From: Craterostigma plantagineum | Lineage: Eukaryota > Streptophyta > Magnoliopsida > Lamiales > Linderniaceae | Direction of reading: 5' to 3' | Assembly (NCBI GenBank): GCA_027422505.1 | Contig: JAPQWV010000310.1 | Coordinates: 1 to 64,000, forward strand | Length of the DNA stretch: 64,000 nucleotides | Part shown: positions 22,812-35,148 of the stretch, one piece after another | How the letters are laid out: every line of letters begins with the position of its first letter | Position numbering within the stretch: the first letter of the stretch is position 1 | Notes under the pieces: generated by a model | The model's input: the letters and a program-made list of their open reading frames with translations, nothing else | What the model was told of the DNA's origin: nothing | The model's database searches: none | Translations under genes and position numbers: made by a program

Positions 22812-23509
22812 ATTATACATAACTCGTGAACAATCTTAGGCTCATGACTCATGATGTGTAATTCGTGAATTGGCTTACCTTTCTTATATCCGTGAACTTA
22901 TATAGCTCATTCAATTCCCATGACCCGCGAACCTTGCGCGGTTATCTCAATTCGTAAAGTAACTTCGTGAACTTATATAGTTCGCGAAGTTTGTGAGATT
23001 CGTGACCTTGCATGGTTTGTGAACTGTTCTTGACTAGTCACTGGTCAACACGTGGTGTGCTAATATAATTTGGAAGTGCGACAAGTGATAAAATAAAACG
23101 AATACCTAATTACTATCACCAACGTGCGATATGCAGTGGACCAATCGTTTGTAGTGCAGTAAAGTGAGTAAACGAGTATCGAACACGAGGAATAAACTGA
23201 GTACTAGTAGTGACCTATCGACTCGATATTCAGCCTAAATAAAGTACGCAGAAAATTTTAATGCGCTAAAAGAAGTTTCTCTCTCTAGCGAAATCTCTCT
23301 CTTCCAAAACCCTAATCAACGTATAGCATCGTCCACCACCTACGTCCACTACCACACGGCCGCCGGCTTCCGACCAAGCCTACTGCCACTCGTCGGAAAC
23401 CTCTCGCCACCCTCCATCACCGGGATCAGACGGCGATGGAAGGTCTCTAAGCCTTCACGCATTTTATCTTCTTGTGACCTTTCGCCTCCCCCACTAGAAC
23501 TCGCCATCC

Positions 23510-25503
23510 ATGGCCTTTGATGCTTCTGATCTTGATGTTATTGGAGCCATACCAGATTATGAAGCTCTAAGAAACAACATCTCGAACTTTGATGATCGAT
23601 TCGACGTCGCTTCTTTTGAAGCGTTCCTAAGCCGCGTCCGTGCGGGCACAACCGACCACAAATCACCACCGGTGCAGACCTTCTCCGCTCAGACCCGATC
23701 GGAATACCCTAATGGGCCAGCCCCAACCCGGCCTGAACCAAGGCGTGACGCTCCCCATCCGGCGTGGCTGGCGTGCAACTGCAAACGGCGTAGCACCTCG
23801 GCTATTGTACCTGTCCGAGACCCAAGACATGATACCCGTGGTATTGTTTGTAGGGGCACACCACCACCTACTGTTCACTTCCCACGCGTAGTGGATGCTG
23901 CCGAGCAAGACACGCCGCCACCACATACCAGGCCTAATACCAATGGAAATGATAACGGGCCTAGGGTTTCGCCGGCTGTGGCTACTACCGGCCGTGGGCC
24001 TAGAGATCACATGAATGGACATCCAACCCCGTCGAACACGCCAGCGCAGTCATTAGCATCAGCCCCGACAGTCGAGGACGCTTCTGATGATGACCAGACA
24101 CACAACGGCCCACTTGATCGCTGTTTCTCTGTTCGCCGGGTTATAACGCCATCAACCCCGGGCTCAGGGCCGATCATGAGGGAGGACCGCGCTGCCGAAC
24201 AGCTGCTAGGAGGACCCACGGTGGGCTCACAATTAAGAACCCTATGTCAGACGAATGGGCCCAAGCCAAGGCAGGAGGCCGCAGCCGAGGTCATCTCCCC
24301 ACCCATACCATTGGCTCTGAGTTCGGCCCGAACTACTACGACTCCCTCCTTTGCAGCCGTTACACAACGCACCAACATCAATCGTGACCAAACATGACGG
24401 CCTAGCCCTACGTGCCTTAAGCTGTCCTACACGGCGCCTACAATGATAGACGGCGTGGCCGAAGCCTGCCCTCCGCGGGAAGTGATCCAAAAAGGGACTG
24501 CTCGATGGGACAATACCCTTGTTGGGTACTTCTTGGGGAAGAGACCCTACTTCCCTCACTTGGAGCGCTTCGCTCACTCCAATTGGAGAGATCTTGTTGA
24601 AGTCCGTACGATAAATGGTTTCTTCAAATTCAGATTTGCTTCCGCCGAGTCTCTTACAGCGGTTCTGGAAGGCGGCCCCTGGCTGATGCAAGGGCAGCCT
24701 CTCTTTCTGGAGCCTTGGAGGGTTGGTATGTCCTTTGAGAAGAAGCAGCATGTGGATGTCCCCCTCTGGGTCAAATTACGAAATGTACCGTCGGAACTGT
24801 GGACCCAGGAGGGACTTGGAATTGTGGCAAGCGTGCTTGGCAAACCACTATTCGCCGATGCCATGACGGCCACTGCTGAACGGCTTGAGTACGCTCGTAT
24901 CTGTATCGAGAAACCCCTAGAAGCACCTCTTGTGGAACAGTTCAACGTTAGAATTCCGAGCATGAATGGAACCAAACCGCACGTGGTACCTATCCGCGTT
25001 GAGTATGAATGGAAGCCCAAGAAATGCGAGACATGCGCTGCCTGGACCCATGGAGCTGGGACCTGCCCCAATAACCATTCCGAGGCTAATATACCAACCC
25101 GTCCACACTCAAAGGCGATGGCCCAACGAAATGCGACACGGCTTGAGAAGCAACCTACGCTACACAACCCCCCAAGGCAGCCCCTGACGCTCGGCAACAG
25201 AACAACCCAGCACAAGCAAGGCGTGGATGGCATCGGATGACTAACAAGGACAAAAGAAAGGCCGTGCTGGAGGAGGTACATGCGCCCGTGGAAAATTGGC
25301 AGACTAGGGCTCCTAGTAGTCAAACAGTTATAGTCAACGTTGGTAGGGATCGGCACGCCAGTGAGGAGTGCTCAACTAGCCAAGCCCCCGCGAATAGGCA
25401 TACGAGGGGAGACCATAATCCGTTCGCTGTCCTCGCTGAACTGGAATGGGATGTTACATGTACTGAGGGTCCTACAGCAGCCCTTTGTGACGGATTTAAG
25501 TGA
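23510..25503 (+). pseudogene. LINE-1 ORF1 (DUF4283-like RNA-binding protein, zinc knuckle)
   Basis: Start ATG at 23510 in a good plant context (catccATGGCC). The first 295 codons (23510-24397) contain IPDYEALRNNISNFDDRFDV and a Pro/Thr-rich linker. A frame change leads into 24443-25240, with a DUF4283-like region (RWDNTLVGYFLGKRPYF; GGPWLMQGQPLFLEPW; VPLWVKLRNVPSELW; LGIVASVLGKPLFAD). A CCHC knuckle follows, C-E-T-C-x4-H-x4-C (25027-25068). A last segment (25237-25503) carries HNPFAVLAELEWD. In this family ORF1p coats the LINE RNA. It is broken at about 24397 and 25240. Confidence 0.88.
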
Positions 25504-28490
25504 TCCCTGTCGCCTCATGGAATACACGTGGTCTAAACAGGTTAGACCACAGATGGGCGGTGGGGGAAATGATTACAAGGTACAATCTGAAACTGTTGGG
25601 GCTGGTGGAAACCAGGGTGTCTGAGCAGAACACAACAACTATTACTACTCCGATCAGGCCTAACTGGAATTGGTTCTACGATTATCAGGACGGACCGGCT
25701 GCCCGCATATGGGTGGGATGGGACCCACAGTTTGTTGGAGTCACTATTGACGCTTACACCGACCAAACTGTCCATTGCAAAGTTTGTGTCCTTGATGAGG
25801 GACTGGAGTTCTTCGCCACCTTTGTCTATGGCCGCAACCTCCGTACTGGACGACGCGAGCTTTGGAATGACTTGACTGCTATCTCTTGTACCCGAGATCC
25901 GGTTCCGTGGGTCGTCATGGGCGATTTCAACGCTATTACGGACCGAACTGAGGCAGAGGTGGATCTCCTACTCGGGGCTGCCAGGAGATGAATGCATGCT
26001 TTACCTCCTCGGACCTTGTGAACCTTCCACGGGTGGGCTCCTTCTTCACCTGGTATAACCAGCAAAGTGGCAGTTCCGGGATTTGGAGGCGCTTGGATAG
26101 GATGCTTGGTAACCCTGCTTGGTTTGCTAGATTTGGAGACTTGGCTTATAGGTGCATCACACCTGGCACATCTGATCACTCCCCTCTTGTCTTGGAAGCT
26201 GAACCACCAGCGAGGACTCGGGGTACAAATTTTCGCTTTGATAACTTTCTTACCCAGGACCCCCGGTTCATTCCGTTATTGGAGAATGGTTGGAAACGCA
26301 CGGAGGCTGGTTACCCCATCCGATGGAGCCGCAGCTCCTTATCCTTTAGAAGAGGTGCAGCCTTGCCTATACGAAAGCCGTGGATATGGAATACTCCGCT
26401 TTAGCCCAAAGGGCGAAGGTTGCCTGGTTGGAAGACGGAGATCGTTGTACGGCTTTCTTCTTTAAGAAGGTGGCTGTAGGGCTATCAATCGTATCCTATC
26501 GATTGAGGACGAGGCTGGTAATACCTTAGATGGTGAAGCCCAAGTAAGAGCTGAACTGCTTCGCTACTACACTAATCTCCTTGGACGATCTAACCGAGTA
26601 ACTTTCCTTGCCCTTGCCGAGATATCCCCTTTCATCACCAGGACTCTTGACTCGGCTGATGCGATCGGGATGGTTGCTCCTGTACTGATACGAAGGTTAG
26701 GAATGCGCTCTTCTCTATTGGGGATAACAAATCCCCTGGGCCGGACGTCTACTCGGCCAAGTTTTACAAGCACGCATGGGAGGTGATTCGTAGTGATGTC
26801 ACACATGCTGTTCAGGAATTTTTCAGGACTGGTTATCTTCTTGGGGAGCTGAACTCCACAATTATCTCTCTGATACCCAAAGGTGAGAACCCGAGGACTG
26901 CAAGGGACTATAGGCCCATTTCCTGTTGCAACGTACTATATAAGATCATCTCGAAGATTATTGCAAATCGGCTTCGGGCCAGCTTGGAGGCACTTGTCCA
27001 CCCCATCCCAGACGGCCTTTATCCCTGGACGGCGTATTACTGATAACATCCTCCTAGCACAGGAGGTGTGCCATGGCTATAACTGTGTGGGGCTACCCGA
27101 AAGAGCGGCGTTTAAAGTGGACCTTGCTAAGGCCTACGACATGGTTGAGTGGGACTTCCTACTGCTGACGCTCGAAGCTCTCAGATTCCACCCTACATTC
27201 ATTGGATGGGTCCGTGCTTGCCTTACGACAGCCTCATTCTCGCTTAACATCAATGGCCGTCCCGAGGGCTTCTTCAAAGGACGTCGTGGACTCCGCCAAG
27301 GTGATCCTTTCTCACCTTATATCTTTACCTTGGTCATGGAAGTATTACATGGTATTATCGAGGAACTGATACGACAAAGTGGCAACTTTCAATATCACTG
27401 GCGATGTGAGACAACAAAAATGTTCATGCTCTCGTTCGCGGATGACCTTCTTCTGTTCTCTCATGCGGATATGGGCTCGGTCCGAGTCTTCAGGGAAAGC
27501 CTCGACATCTTCGCATCTTTATCCGGCCTATGCGCTAACCCCAATAAGAGCGAGATGTACATTGCTAAGAGAGGTGACCGACTTACGGGGTCAATCCAGA
27601 CGATAATGGGATTCTCGATGGGGTCTCTACCGGTGCGATACCTGGGGGGGTACCGCTAATTACTTCGCGTTTGACCATTGCTGACTGCCAACCTCTGATC
27701 ACGGCCATCGACAAGCGCTTGGGCTCCTGGACACACAAATCTCTATCGTACGCTGGGAGAGTCCAATTGATTAAATCCGTCCTCCTTGGGCTACATACAT
27801 ACTGGGCGGGAGTTTTTATGCTCCCTAAAAAGGTTATCCGTACTATTGAGTCTCGATTAAGGGGCTTTCTATGTCAAGGCTCTAGTGCAAAAGTTGTCTG
27901 GGCTGACATTTGTTTGCCGACTGATGAAGGAGGATTGGGGATCAGATCGATTGAGACGGATAATAAGGCCTTAATGATGCGCCTTCTTTGGAGTTTGCTG
28001 AAGGGAGATGACGCCTCTATCTGGGCCACATGGGTCCGCTCCGCTAGGTTGAACAACACACGTCAGTTTGGTCCATCCGACCTAACGCGCGAACTTCTTG
28101 GAGTTGGAGGAAGATATTGCAACTTCGCCAGCACATCCGACCTCTTCTTCAATTTCACATAGGCAATGGGGCTAACACTTTTCTTTGGAATGACCCTTGG
28201 CTATTTACAGGCCCTATGGTGGACAGATTCCCGCGTGGACCGATGGTCATGGGGCTCTCCCTATCGACTCGAGGCTTAGTGCTGTCATTACGGCTGAGGG
28301 TTGGAATTGGCCGAGCCAGACTACTACTGAATATATTGAATTTGCTCCCCTTCTCCCACCTGTCCATCCAGCTGAGGTAGATGGAGTGCGCTGGACTGCT
28401 ACTACTAATGGCCGGTTCACTACCAGATCGGCTAGGGACAACATAAGGGAGCGCCGGCCTAATGTTCACTGGAGTACACTATTCGGGGGC
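25500..28490 (+). pseudogene. LINE-1 ORF2, first part: endonuclease and reverse transcriptase
   Basis: It begins at a GTG overlapping the ORF1 stop (gtga, 25500-25503); the sibling LINE-2 has ATGA there. Endonuclease: ASWNTRGLN (25507-), LLGLVETRV, VVMGDFNAI (about 25913-25940) and TSDHSPLVLE (about 26168). RT: STIISLIPKGENP (26850), RDYRPISCCNVLYKIISKI, a frameshift, QTAFIPGRRITDNILLAQE, KVDLAKAYDMVEWDF, RGLRQGDPFSPYIF and the catalytic FADDLLLFSHAD (27434-27469). The thumb/connection runs to 28490 (GRVQLIKSVLLGLHTYW). At least five frame breaks. It is cut by gypsy-A and continues at 40581. Confidence 0.92.
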
Positions 28491-29666
28491 CCTCTTGTCA
28501 CGACCCGACTTCCCTAACTGCATATTCTAGCGCATTCCTATGTGCCTAGCGAGTTATGAGTAGTAAGGTACACTGAAAATGCGTATAAAATTTTTCTTTT
28601 TCCATTTACATAATGGAATGATGTTCTGTACAAGTCAAAAGAATACATGTCGAACAATAAGTTCCAGACATGATCTAACTACGAGGACGAAGGTGTGTCG
28701 GCACAGCAAAGGCTCCTATGCGCCCGGCCTCATAGGTCGTCATCCATACACACACGTCCACCCAAAAGCAGCACGAAGCTCCAAAAGATTGGCCTTGTCA
28801 TCTAACGCGATCACGTACCGTGCTCGCTGGCGCCTACAACACAGAACATAAAAGAATGAGCCACCGAGGCTCAGTAAGCAGAAATCATGCAAGTATGCAC
28901 GTGCCCCTTTCCCCGCAAAGTCAAACCCTGCCGATGCACAAATTTCTAAGCAAGGGCAATCCGCACCGATACATATTACACTCGCAAGGGCATTCCACGC
29001 CGATCCACCTAGTACTCGTACTAGTAACACTCAGGGCCCTCGAGTAATCTTACTATGCACCACAAGAGCTCACGTCCCTCAGGACAATCGACAGCGGTCC
29101 ACGCCGGATGGCCGAACCCTAGGATGCACATCTTTCCCCTAAATCGCCATATGACCCGGTCGTCCCCGACTGTCCGGCGGTCGCTCACGCTGGTAGCCTA
29201 CGCTGAGGTTGCCTACAGCAGGGTTCCACCCGGTGCCGCTTATACCCTCAGGTCGCACCCTCCAGGTCGCACCTTACCGCCATGGGCCATGCCCGAATCC
29301 TACCCATAGGATACCAATATATATATTTACAATAATAGTACGACGACGCTAAACGCCGCCCTGGTAGCATAGTAGACAGCCCCTGACTCAACTTTGAGTC
29401 GACACACTTGCCCACATCGGCAAGTCCTCGTCGCGTACAAGCGACATATCACCATGCACACTCTATCCCATGACCCTTCCCCATGAGTTCGTGCGTGCAC
29501 ATGAGTATGCATATGCGTATAAATGCAATTTATGCTAATCACATGAAGGCGTTACGATCAGTCCACGTAATCATGAAATCACGCAGGCACATAGTCACAC
29601 AAAACATATAACACGCAAGTTATGTGTTGTAGTTGGATTTCTACTTACCTGGCGTCCGTAGATTTC

Positions 29667-30118
29667 TTTTTTTTTTTTTTTGGAAGTGTTCACTAAACGA
29701 AAGAAACAGGAGTACAAGGACAGCGTACATGATAACGCTCATGACGCAACAAGCGGTAACGGACTACCGACCAGACAGCACAACAAACCAAAAACAGCCC
29801 AGACACCAACCAGGTCCCTACAAGACCAAGCCAACAAGAGAAACACCAACACATGGTAACAAAGGCAAGGAGGTGTCACAATCCAATAACAATCAACAGG
29901 ATCCTGGCACCAGTTGTAGTGCCAGCAGGGCAGTCGGTTGAAGTGCGATCAAAGTGCCAAAGCACAGCGGAAGACAACTTCGGTGCGGAAGTTATCAAAT
30001 GGAGGGGAGGCATCGCAGCAATTGCGTCCGCAAATCTGGTCGGGGGGGGGGGGCGTAGACGCCAACTCCTGTTACTTTCCGCCAGGGGGGCCAACCAGCA
30101 AATGAAACCCGCCAGCGA
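29667..30118 (-). mobile_element. LINE-d, 3' fragment replacing LTR sequence
   Basis: A T-run (29667-29681) is followed by the LINE 3' UTR sequence also seen at 7229 and, reversed, at 41500-41715. It has no target duplication. Relative to the other LTR, 38503-38994 (492 bp) is missing and replaced by this 452-bp fragment. Homology resumes at ctcattggg. Confidence 0.85.
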
Positions 30119-30220
30119 CTCATTGGGATCGGAATATTTTCTGATTAAATGGTACGAAAATATTTTTCCTCAAAAGGCGATAGTTTTTTTTTATAACTTA
30201 AAACGTTTTTAATCTAGGGG

Positions 30221-30880
30221 GTTCAATTCGCGATTTGTATGGAGTTCGCGAAAGCCATGAATTCGCCAAGTTCGTGTTTTGCGAACTCCTTTCTTACCCG
30301 CTTCGCGAATCCCCTAAGAGCTTTTAAGTTGTTTCGTGGTTTGAATGGAGTTCGCGAACCTCCATCGATTCGCAAAACTTATCCCATGTTGTGAAACTCA
30401 TCGGGTTCGCCAAACATCCCCTAGTTCGCGAAGTGTACCTCTCAATTTAGGATTCGCGAACTTTTCATTTCGCGAACCCTAATCCGCAAAGTTTCCTAGT
30501 TCGCGAATTCTACATGGCCGAAGCTAAGTTTTCAACTTCTCTTAATTCGCCAAACTTACCTCAATTCGCGAAACATCTCAGCGTTCATTCCACGAATCCG
30601 CATATGCGAATCCTTAGAGTTCGCAATTCTCTTTTCACCTAGGGTTCGTGAATTTTTATCTCTTCTAGAGTTCGCGAACTCATGCATGTGAAGCTTTAGA
30701 GTTCGCAATCCTCCTTTTACCAAGGATTCGCAAACCATGATTCGCGAAACCCTTATTTCACGACCCCAATTCGCAAAGTCTCTAGGTTCGCCAACTTCGA
30801 TCAATTCGCGACTTTTATGGAGTTTGCGAACCTCATCATGCCTAGGGTTCGCGAACTAGAGTTCGCGAAGTTTACACTTC
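30221..30880. repeat. TTCGCGAA motif array in gypsy-A 3' LTR
   Basis: About twelve perfect TTCGCGAA palindromes in roughly 660 bp, plus many one-mismatch forms (ttcgccaa, ttcgcaaa, ttcgtgaa). Spacing is irregular, mostly 20-70 bp, so this is not a tandem satellite. Confidence 0.9.
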
Positions 30881-31687
30881 ACCACTCCATTCCTACCAAA
30901 AACACTTTTTGACTCGCAAACCTAAAATACTTCGATCTAACCATCCCCTTTTTTCAAGAACTCATTGAATACCCTAAAAACTTCAAGAACCTTAAGCATC
31001 GAACTTAATAACACGCCTTACACATATTTTCGTACTCTAACATCCTAAACAAGTTAATATATAAGATTAATGGTACAACGTTAAGGTGCGAAGATATACA
31101 TTTGATAATTATATCCGCACAATCCTAGCCTAAGATATTCCCAGTTCTTATAATTCTTAGGGTATGTTTTTGCTTGGAATAAAATATAAAGCCATGGTAA
31201 GAACTCATACCTACTTCCAAGCTTTTCTTGAATTTATTTCGGTTTCTCGCCTTCGATTCTTTTCTTGCTAAGTGAGTTTTGAGAGTTTAATGGATTTTAG
31301 GTAGATATTTTAACAAAGGTATGGTGATGGGATTTGTCCCAACGTGAACTCCCCCCATTTTAAGGGACTTGTCTCACATATAATTTCTCATGGATTGGGC
31401 CACATGTTTAAATTTAGCCCAATTTTAACTATGGTCCAATTCCAATTATAAATTGTATTAATTCCTCCATTTTCCTTGCTCTATTTTCGAAAGCCCCTAA
31501 TTAAGTTCGAAGTCTTACAGTGCAAATTAAATGCACCGAATTTACCAAATAATCAAGCGCACATTTTACCATGCAGATTTCACATAATTCACACGAGCAC
31601 GAAATAATTTCACGAAATGCGCATAATCACACTCATCATTTACGCAAATTTATTGGTCTTACTATTCACGAGGACCCAGGTGCTACA

Positions 31688-31708
31688 TCCTCCCCCCCCC
31701 CTAAAGAG
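31688..31708 (-). other. gypsy-A polypurine tract
   Basis: Minus strand ...AGGGGGGGGGGAGGA directly before TGTAGCACC of the 3' LTR. A run of ten G is longer than in gypsy-B. Confidence 0.88.
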
Positions 31709-31724
31709 GATTTCGCCCCCGAAA

Positions 31725-32447
31725 TCAGCCCGTTTGGAACAATTCAGGATAGCGAATCCTCATATCATCCTCACGTTCCCAGGTGGCTTCCTCTACTGAC
31801 TGATTCCGCCACAGAACTTTTACCAAAGGAATTTCCTTATTCCTAAGTCGTTTGGTTTCATGCATCAGTATCTCTACTGGTACTTCCTCGTAACTCAAAT
31901 CTGGTTTCAGCTGTTGGTGCAGCGATTCATTTATCAGTACATGGCTGGGGTCACCGATGTACTTTCGCAAAGTCGATACATGGAACACATCGTGTACCTG
32001 CGACAACGATGCTGGTAGTTCCAGTTGGTATGCTACTTCGCCAACTCTTTTCATTATCTTGAAGGGACCAATGTACCTTGGGCTTAGTTTTTCCTTCTTT
32101 CCAAACCTCTTAACGCCTTTCATTGGCGACACTTTCACGAAAACCCAATCATCAATTTCAAATTCTAGCGATCGGCGTCTCCGATCCGCATAGCTCTTTT
32201 GTCTGCTCTGTGCTGTCTGCATCCTTTCTCGTATCTTTGCGATGATTTCTGTCATTTCTTGCACTAAATCTGGGCCCAATATTGCCCGTTCACCGACTTC
32301 ATCCCAATGTACTGGGGATCTGCACTTTCGTCCGTATAAGGCTTCGTAAGGGGCCATTCCAATCGTGGCTTGATAACTATTGTTGTACGAGAATTCCACG
32401 AGTGGAAGGTACTTGCTCCAGTTGCCTTTGAAGTCAAGCACACAGGC
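31725..32447 (-). pseudogene. gypsy-A integrase C-terminus and chromodomain
   Basis: Reading down from 32441: [30 protein letters not shown], then the linker [40 protein letters not shown]. Next come [20 protein letters not shown] and a chromodomain-like end ([20 protein letters not shown], 31800-31860). Chromodomains of this type are thought to steer chromovirus integration into heterochromatin. It is separated from the upstream integrase by an in-frame TGA at about 32445, where gypsy-B has Arg. Confidence 0.92.
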
Positions 32448-33518
32448 TCATAACATATCTTCTAGGGTCTGGATCGTCCGCTCGGATTGGCCGTCTGTTT
32501 GGGGATGGTAAGCCGTGCTGAATGACAACTTTGTCCCCATCGCCTTCTGTAAACTCGTCCAAAACTTAGATAAAAATCTGGAATCACGATCTGATACTAC
32601 CGACAGTGGTACTCCATGGAGTCGTACTATCTCTTGGATGTATAGTTCCGCGTATCGCTCCATGGTGAACGTAGCGCTTATTGGCAGAAAATGAGCACAT
32701 TTCGTAAGTCGATCTACAATCACCCAAATTGCGTCGTGCCCTTTCAGTTTCTTCGGCAATCCGCTTACAAAATCCATCGTTATGTTGTCCCATTTCCACT
32801 CTGGGGTTGGTAAAGGCTGCAGCGTTCCCGCTGGCCGTTGGTGTTCTGCCTTAATTCGTTGACAAGTGAGACATTGACTGACGAATTCGGCTACGTTTTT
32901 CTTCATTCCTGGCCACCAGTAGTGCACTCGTAGGTCTCTATACAGCTTCGTGGCTCCAGGATGCACTGAGTATGGTGTAGTATGTGCTTCCGCCATTATA
33001 GTTCTTCGGAGTCCTGCATCGTCCGGTACATATAATCTGCTCTTGTAGTACAAGCTCCCGTCGTCTCGGAATACATAGTCTACTGCCGGCTGCTCTGTCT
33101 GGGTTCCCTTGATCTTGACATAGAACTCGTCATTTTCCTGAGCCTTCTTGATTTGTTCTAACAATGTCGGTTGAAGGGTCAAAGCTGCTAACTTCACATC
33201 GACCTCGCCTAATGGTACGATCTCCACTTCGAGTCGTTGGAGTTCAGTGCTTACTGTCTTTCGACTTAAGGCATCTGCTACCACATTTGCCTTCCCTGGG
33301 TGGTAGTTGATTACACAATCGTAGTCCTTCACCAATTCCAGCCACCTTCCCTGTCTCATGTTTAGCTCCTTTTGGGTGAAGAAGTACTTTAAACTTTTGT
33401 GGTCGGTGTAGATTTCACATCTTTCACCATATAGATAATGCCTCCAAATCTTGAGGGCAAAGACCACAGCGGCTAGTTCCAAGTCGTGTGTAGGGTAGTT
33501 CCTTTCGTACTCCTTCAA
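32448..33518 (-). pseudogene. gypsy-A RNase H and integrase core
   Basis: A 356-codon open stretch. RNase [56 protein letters not shown]. The integrase zinc finger is H...H...C-L-T-C (about 32960-32860). The core has [36 protein letters not shown] and [17 protein letters not shown], with the DDE residues present. The region upstream is cut off by a TAG where gypsy-B has Gln (ASR-stop-LKEYE). Confidence 0.94.
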
Positions 33519-33686
33519 CTACCGTGAGGCATAGGCCACCACATTTCCGTTTTGCATCAGTACGCATCCGAGCCCATTTTTCGAGGCGTCGCTGTAAACG
33601 GAGAATCCTCCTGTTCCTGTGGGTATCGTCAACACTGGGGCGGTAGTAAGCCGCTTCTTCAGTTCTTGGAAGCTCCGTTCACATTC

Positions 33687-35148
33687 TTAACTCCATTGAA
33701 AAGGAGTATTCTTTCGGGTCAACTTTGTCAATGTTGAGGCAATTTTCGAAAAATCCTTTATGAATTTCCTATAGTAGCCCGCTAAGCCTAGAAAGCTCCG
33801 TACTTCTGTTACATTGGTCGGCTGTGGCCAGTTATTGATTGCCTCGATTTTGATTGGATCCACTGAGATTCCCGCTCCAGAGACAATGTGTCCCAAGAAT
33901 GCTATCTGATCCAGTCAAAACTCACACTTTTTGAATTTGGTACAGCTGCTTCTCCCGCAGTGTCTCAAGCACTATCTTCAGGTGCTCCTCATGTTCATCC
34001 TTCGTCCTTGAATAGATAAGAATATCGTCTATGAACACGATTACGAACTTGTCCAGATAGGACTGGAACACCCTGTTCATCAAGTCCATGAAGGCCGCCG
34101 GCGCGTTAGTCAGTCCGAAGGGCATGACTAGAAATTCAAAGTGCCCGTATCTGGTACTGAATGCCGTTTTCGTAATATCGTCCTTGCAGATTTTCAGTTG
34201 ATGGTATCCCAACCTCAAATCTATCTTAGAAAACACTGTGGCGCCATGTAGTTGGTCAAAGAGATCGTCGATCCTGGGCAATGGATACTTATTCTTGACC
34301 GTTAACTTGTTCAGCTCCCTGTAATCTATGCACAGCCTCATTGAGCCGTCCTTCTTTCGCACGAATAGAACTGGCGCACCCCAGGGAGACAAACTGGTCT
34401 GAATAAACCCTTTCTGTAGGAGTTCGTCTATCTGTTCCTTCAGCTCCTTCAATTCGGTCGGTGCTAACCGGTATGGAGTCTTGGACACTGGTGCAGCTCT
34501 CGGCACCAGGTCGATTGTAAACTCGATTTCTCTGTCTGGGGGTAGTCCCGGCAAGTCTTCCGGAAATACGTCTGGGAACTCTTTAATTACGGGTACATCT
34601 CCAAGTTTCGTAGAGGAATTTTCTTCTGTCTTCAGCGCAAACATTAGGTATGCCTCGCATCCGGCTTTGATTAATCGTTGGGCATTTAACGCCGAAATCT
34701 TAGGAACAATTCCTCTTTTGCCCGTCCCCTTGAAAGTGAGAGGTTCTCCCCCTTCCGTGCTGAACGTGACCACCTTACGGTTACAGTTTATCACCGCTCC
34801 GTATTGTGAGAGCCAGTCCATCCATAGGATCACCTCGTAATCGTTCATCGGGATGACTATTAAATCTACAAGCAACTCCTTGTCGCCGATTAAGACTGGG
34901 CAGTTTTTCACTACTTGACTAGTCCTAATTGGGGTCCCGCTTGGAATTGCTACACTATACTCACAACTCACACTATCAGGCGTTATTCCAAGTTTTGTCA
35001 CATACTTCACAGATGCAAATGAATGGGTCGCCCCGGAGTCTACTAAGATGCACGTGGGAGTTTGGTGGATTAGGAGGGTACCTGTCACCACCGCCGGGTT
35101 GTTATTCGCTTCCTCTGAAGTGATGGTATATACCCGAGCTGGCACCAT
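33687..35148 (-). pseudogene. gypsy-A aspartic protease and reverse transcriptase
   Basis: Protease: [11 protein letters not shown] (about 35050). [90 protein letters not shown] and the catalytic [12 protein letters not shown] (about 34040). A frameshift at about 33922 leads to [19 protein letters not shown] and [18 protein letters not shown] (33896-33687), ended by TAA. The RT catalytic residues are intact, but the polyprotein is broken. Confidence 0.95.

Larger units (their letters stand above)
17139..23030 (-). repeat. Tekay-type LTR (A2), copy 2, with nested hAT insertions
   Basis: Collinear with 3397-5967 once insertions are removed: same start, same shared blocks (17150-17430; 18438-18810; 22073-22258; 22820-23030). 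It differs by a 0.5-kb tandem duplication and two hAT insertions where copy 1 has the Cassandra-like element instead. It is truncated at 23030 by an Athila/Tat-like LTR. No genes. Confidence 0.82.
28496..31687 (-). repeat. gypsy-A 3' LTR (3192 bp)
   Basis: On the minus strand it runs from TGTAGCACC to GGGTCGTGACA. It is near-identical to 37327-40580 except for the LINE-d replacement (29667-30118) and small indels (for example a roughly 17-bp gap near 31245). Confidence 0.95.

Noticed and set aside
23663..25775. Minus-strand ORFs opposite LINE-1 ORF1/ORF2
   Set aside because: Shadows of GC-rich LINE coding sequence; the plus-strand frames carry the recognised domains.
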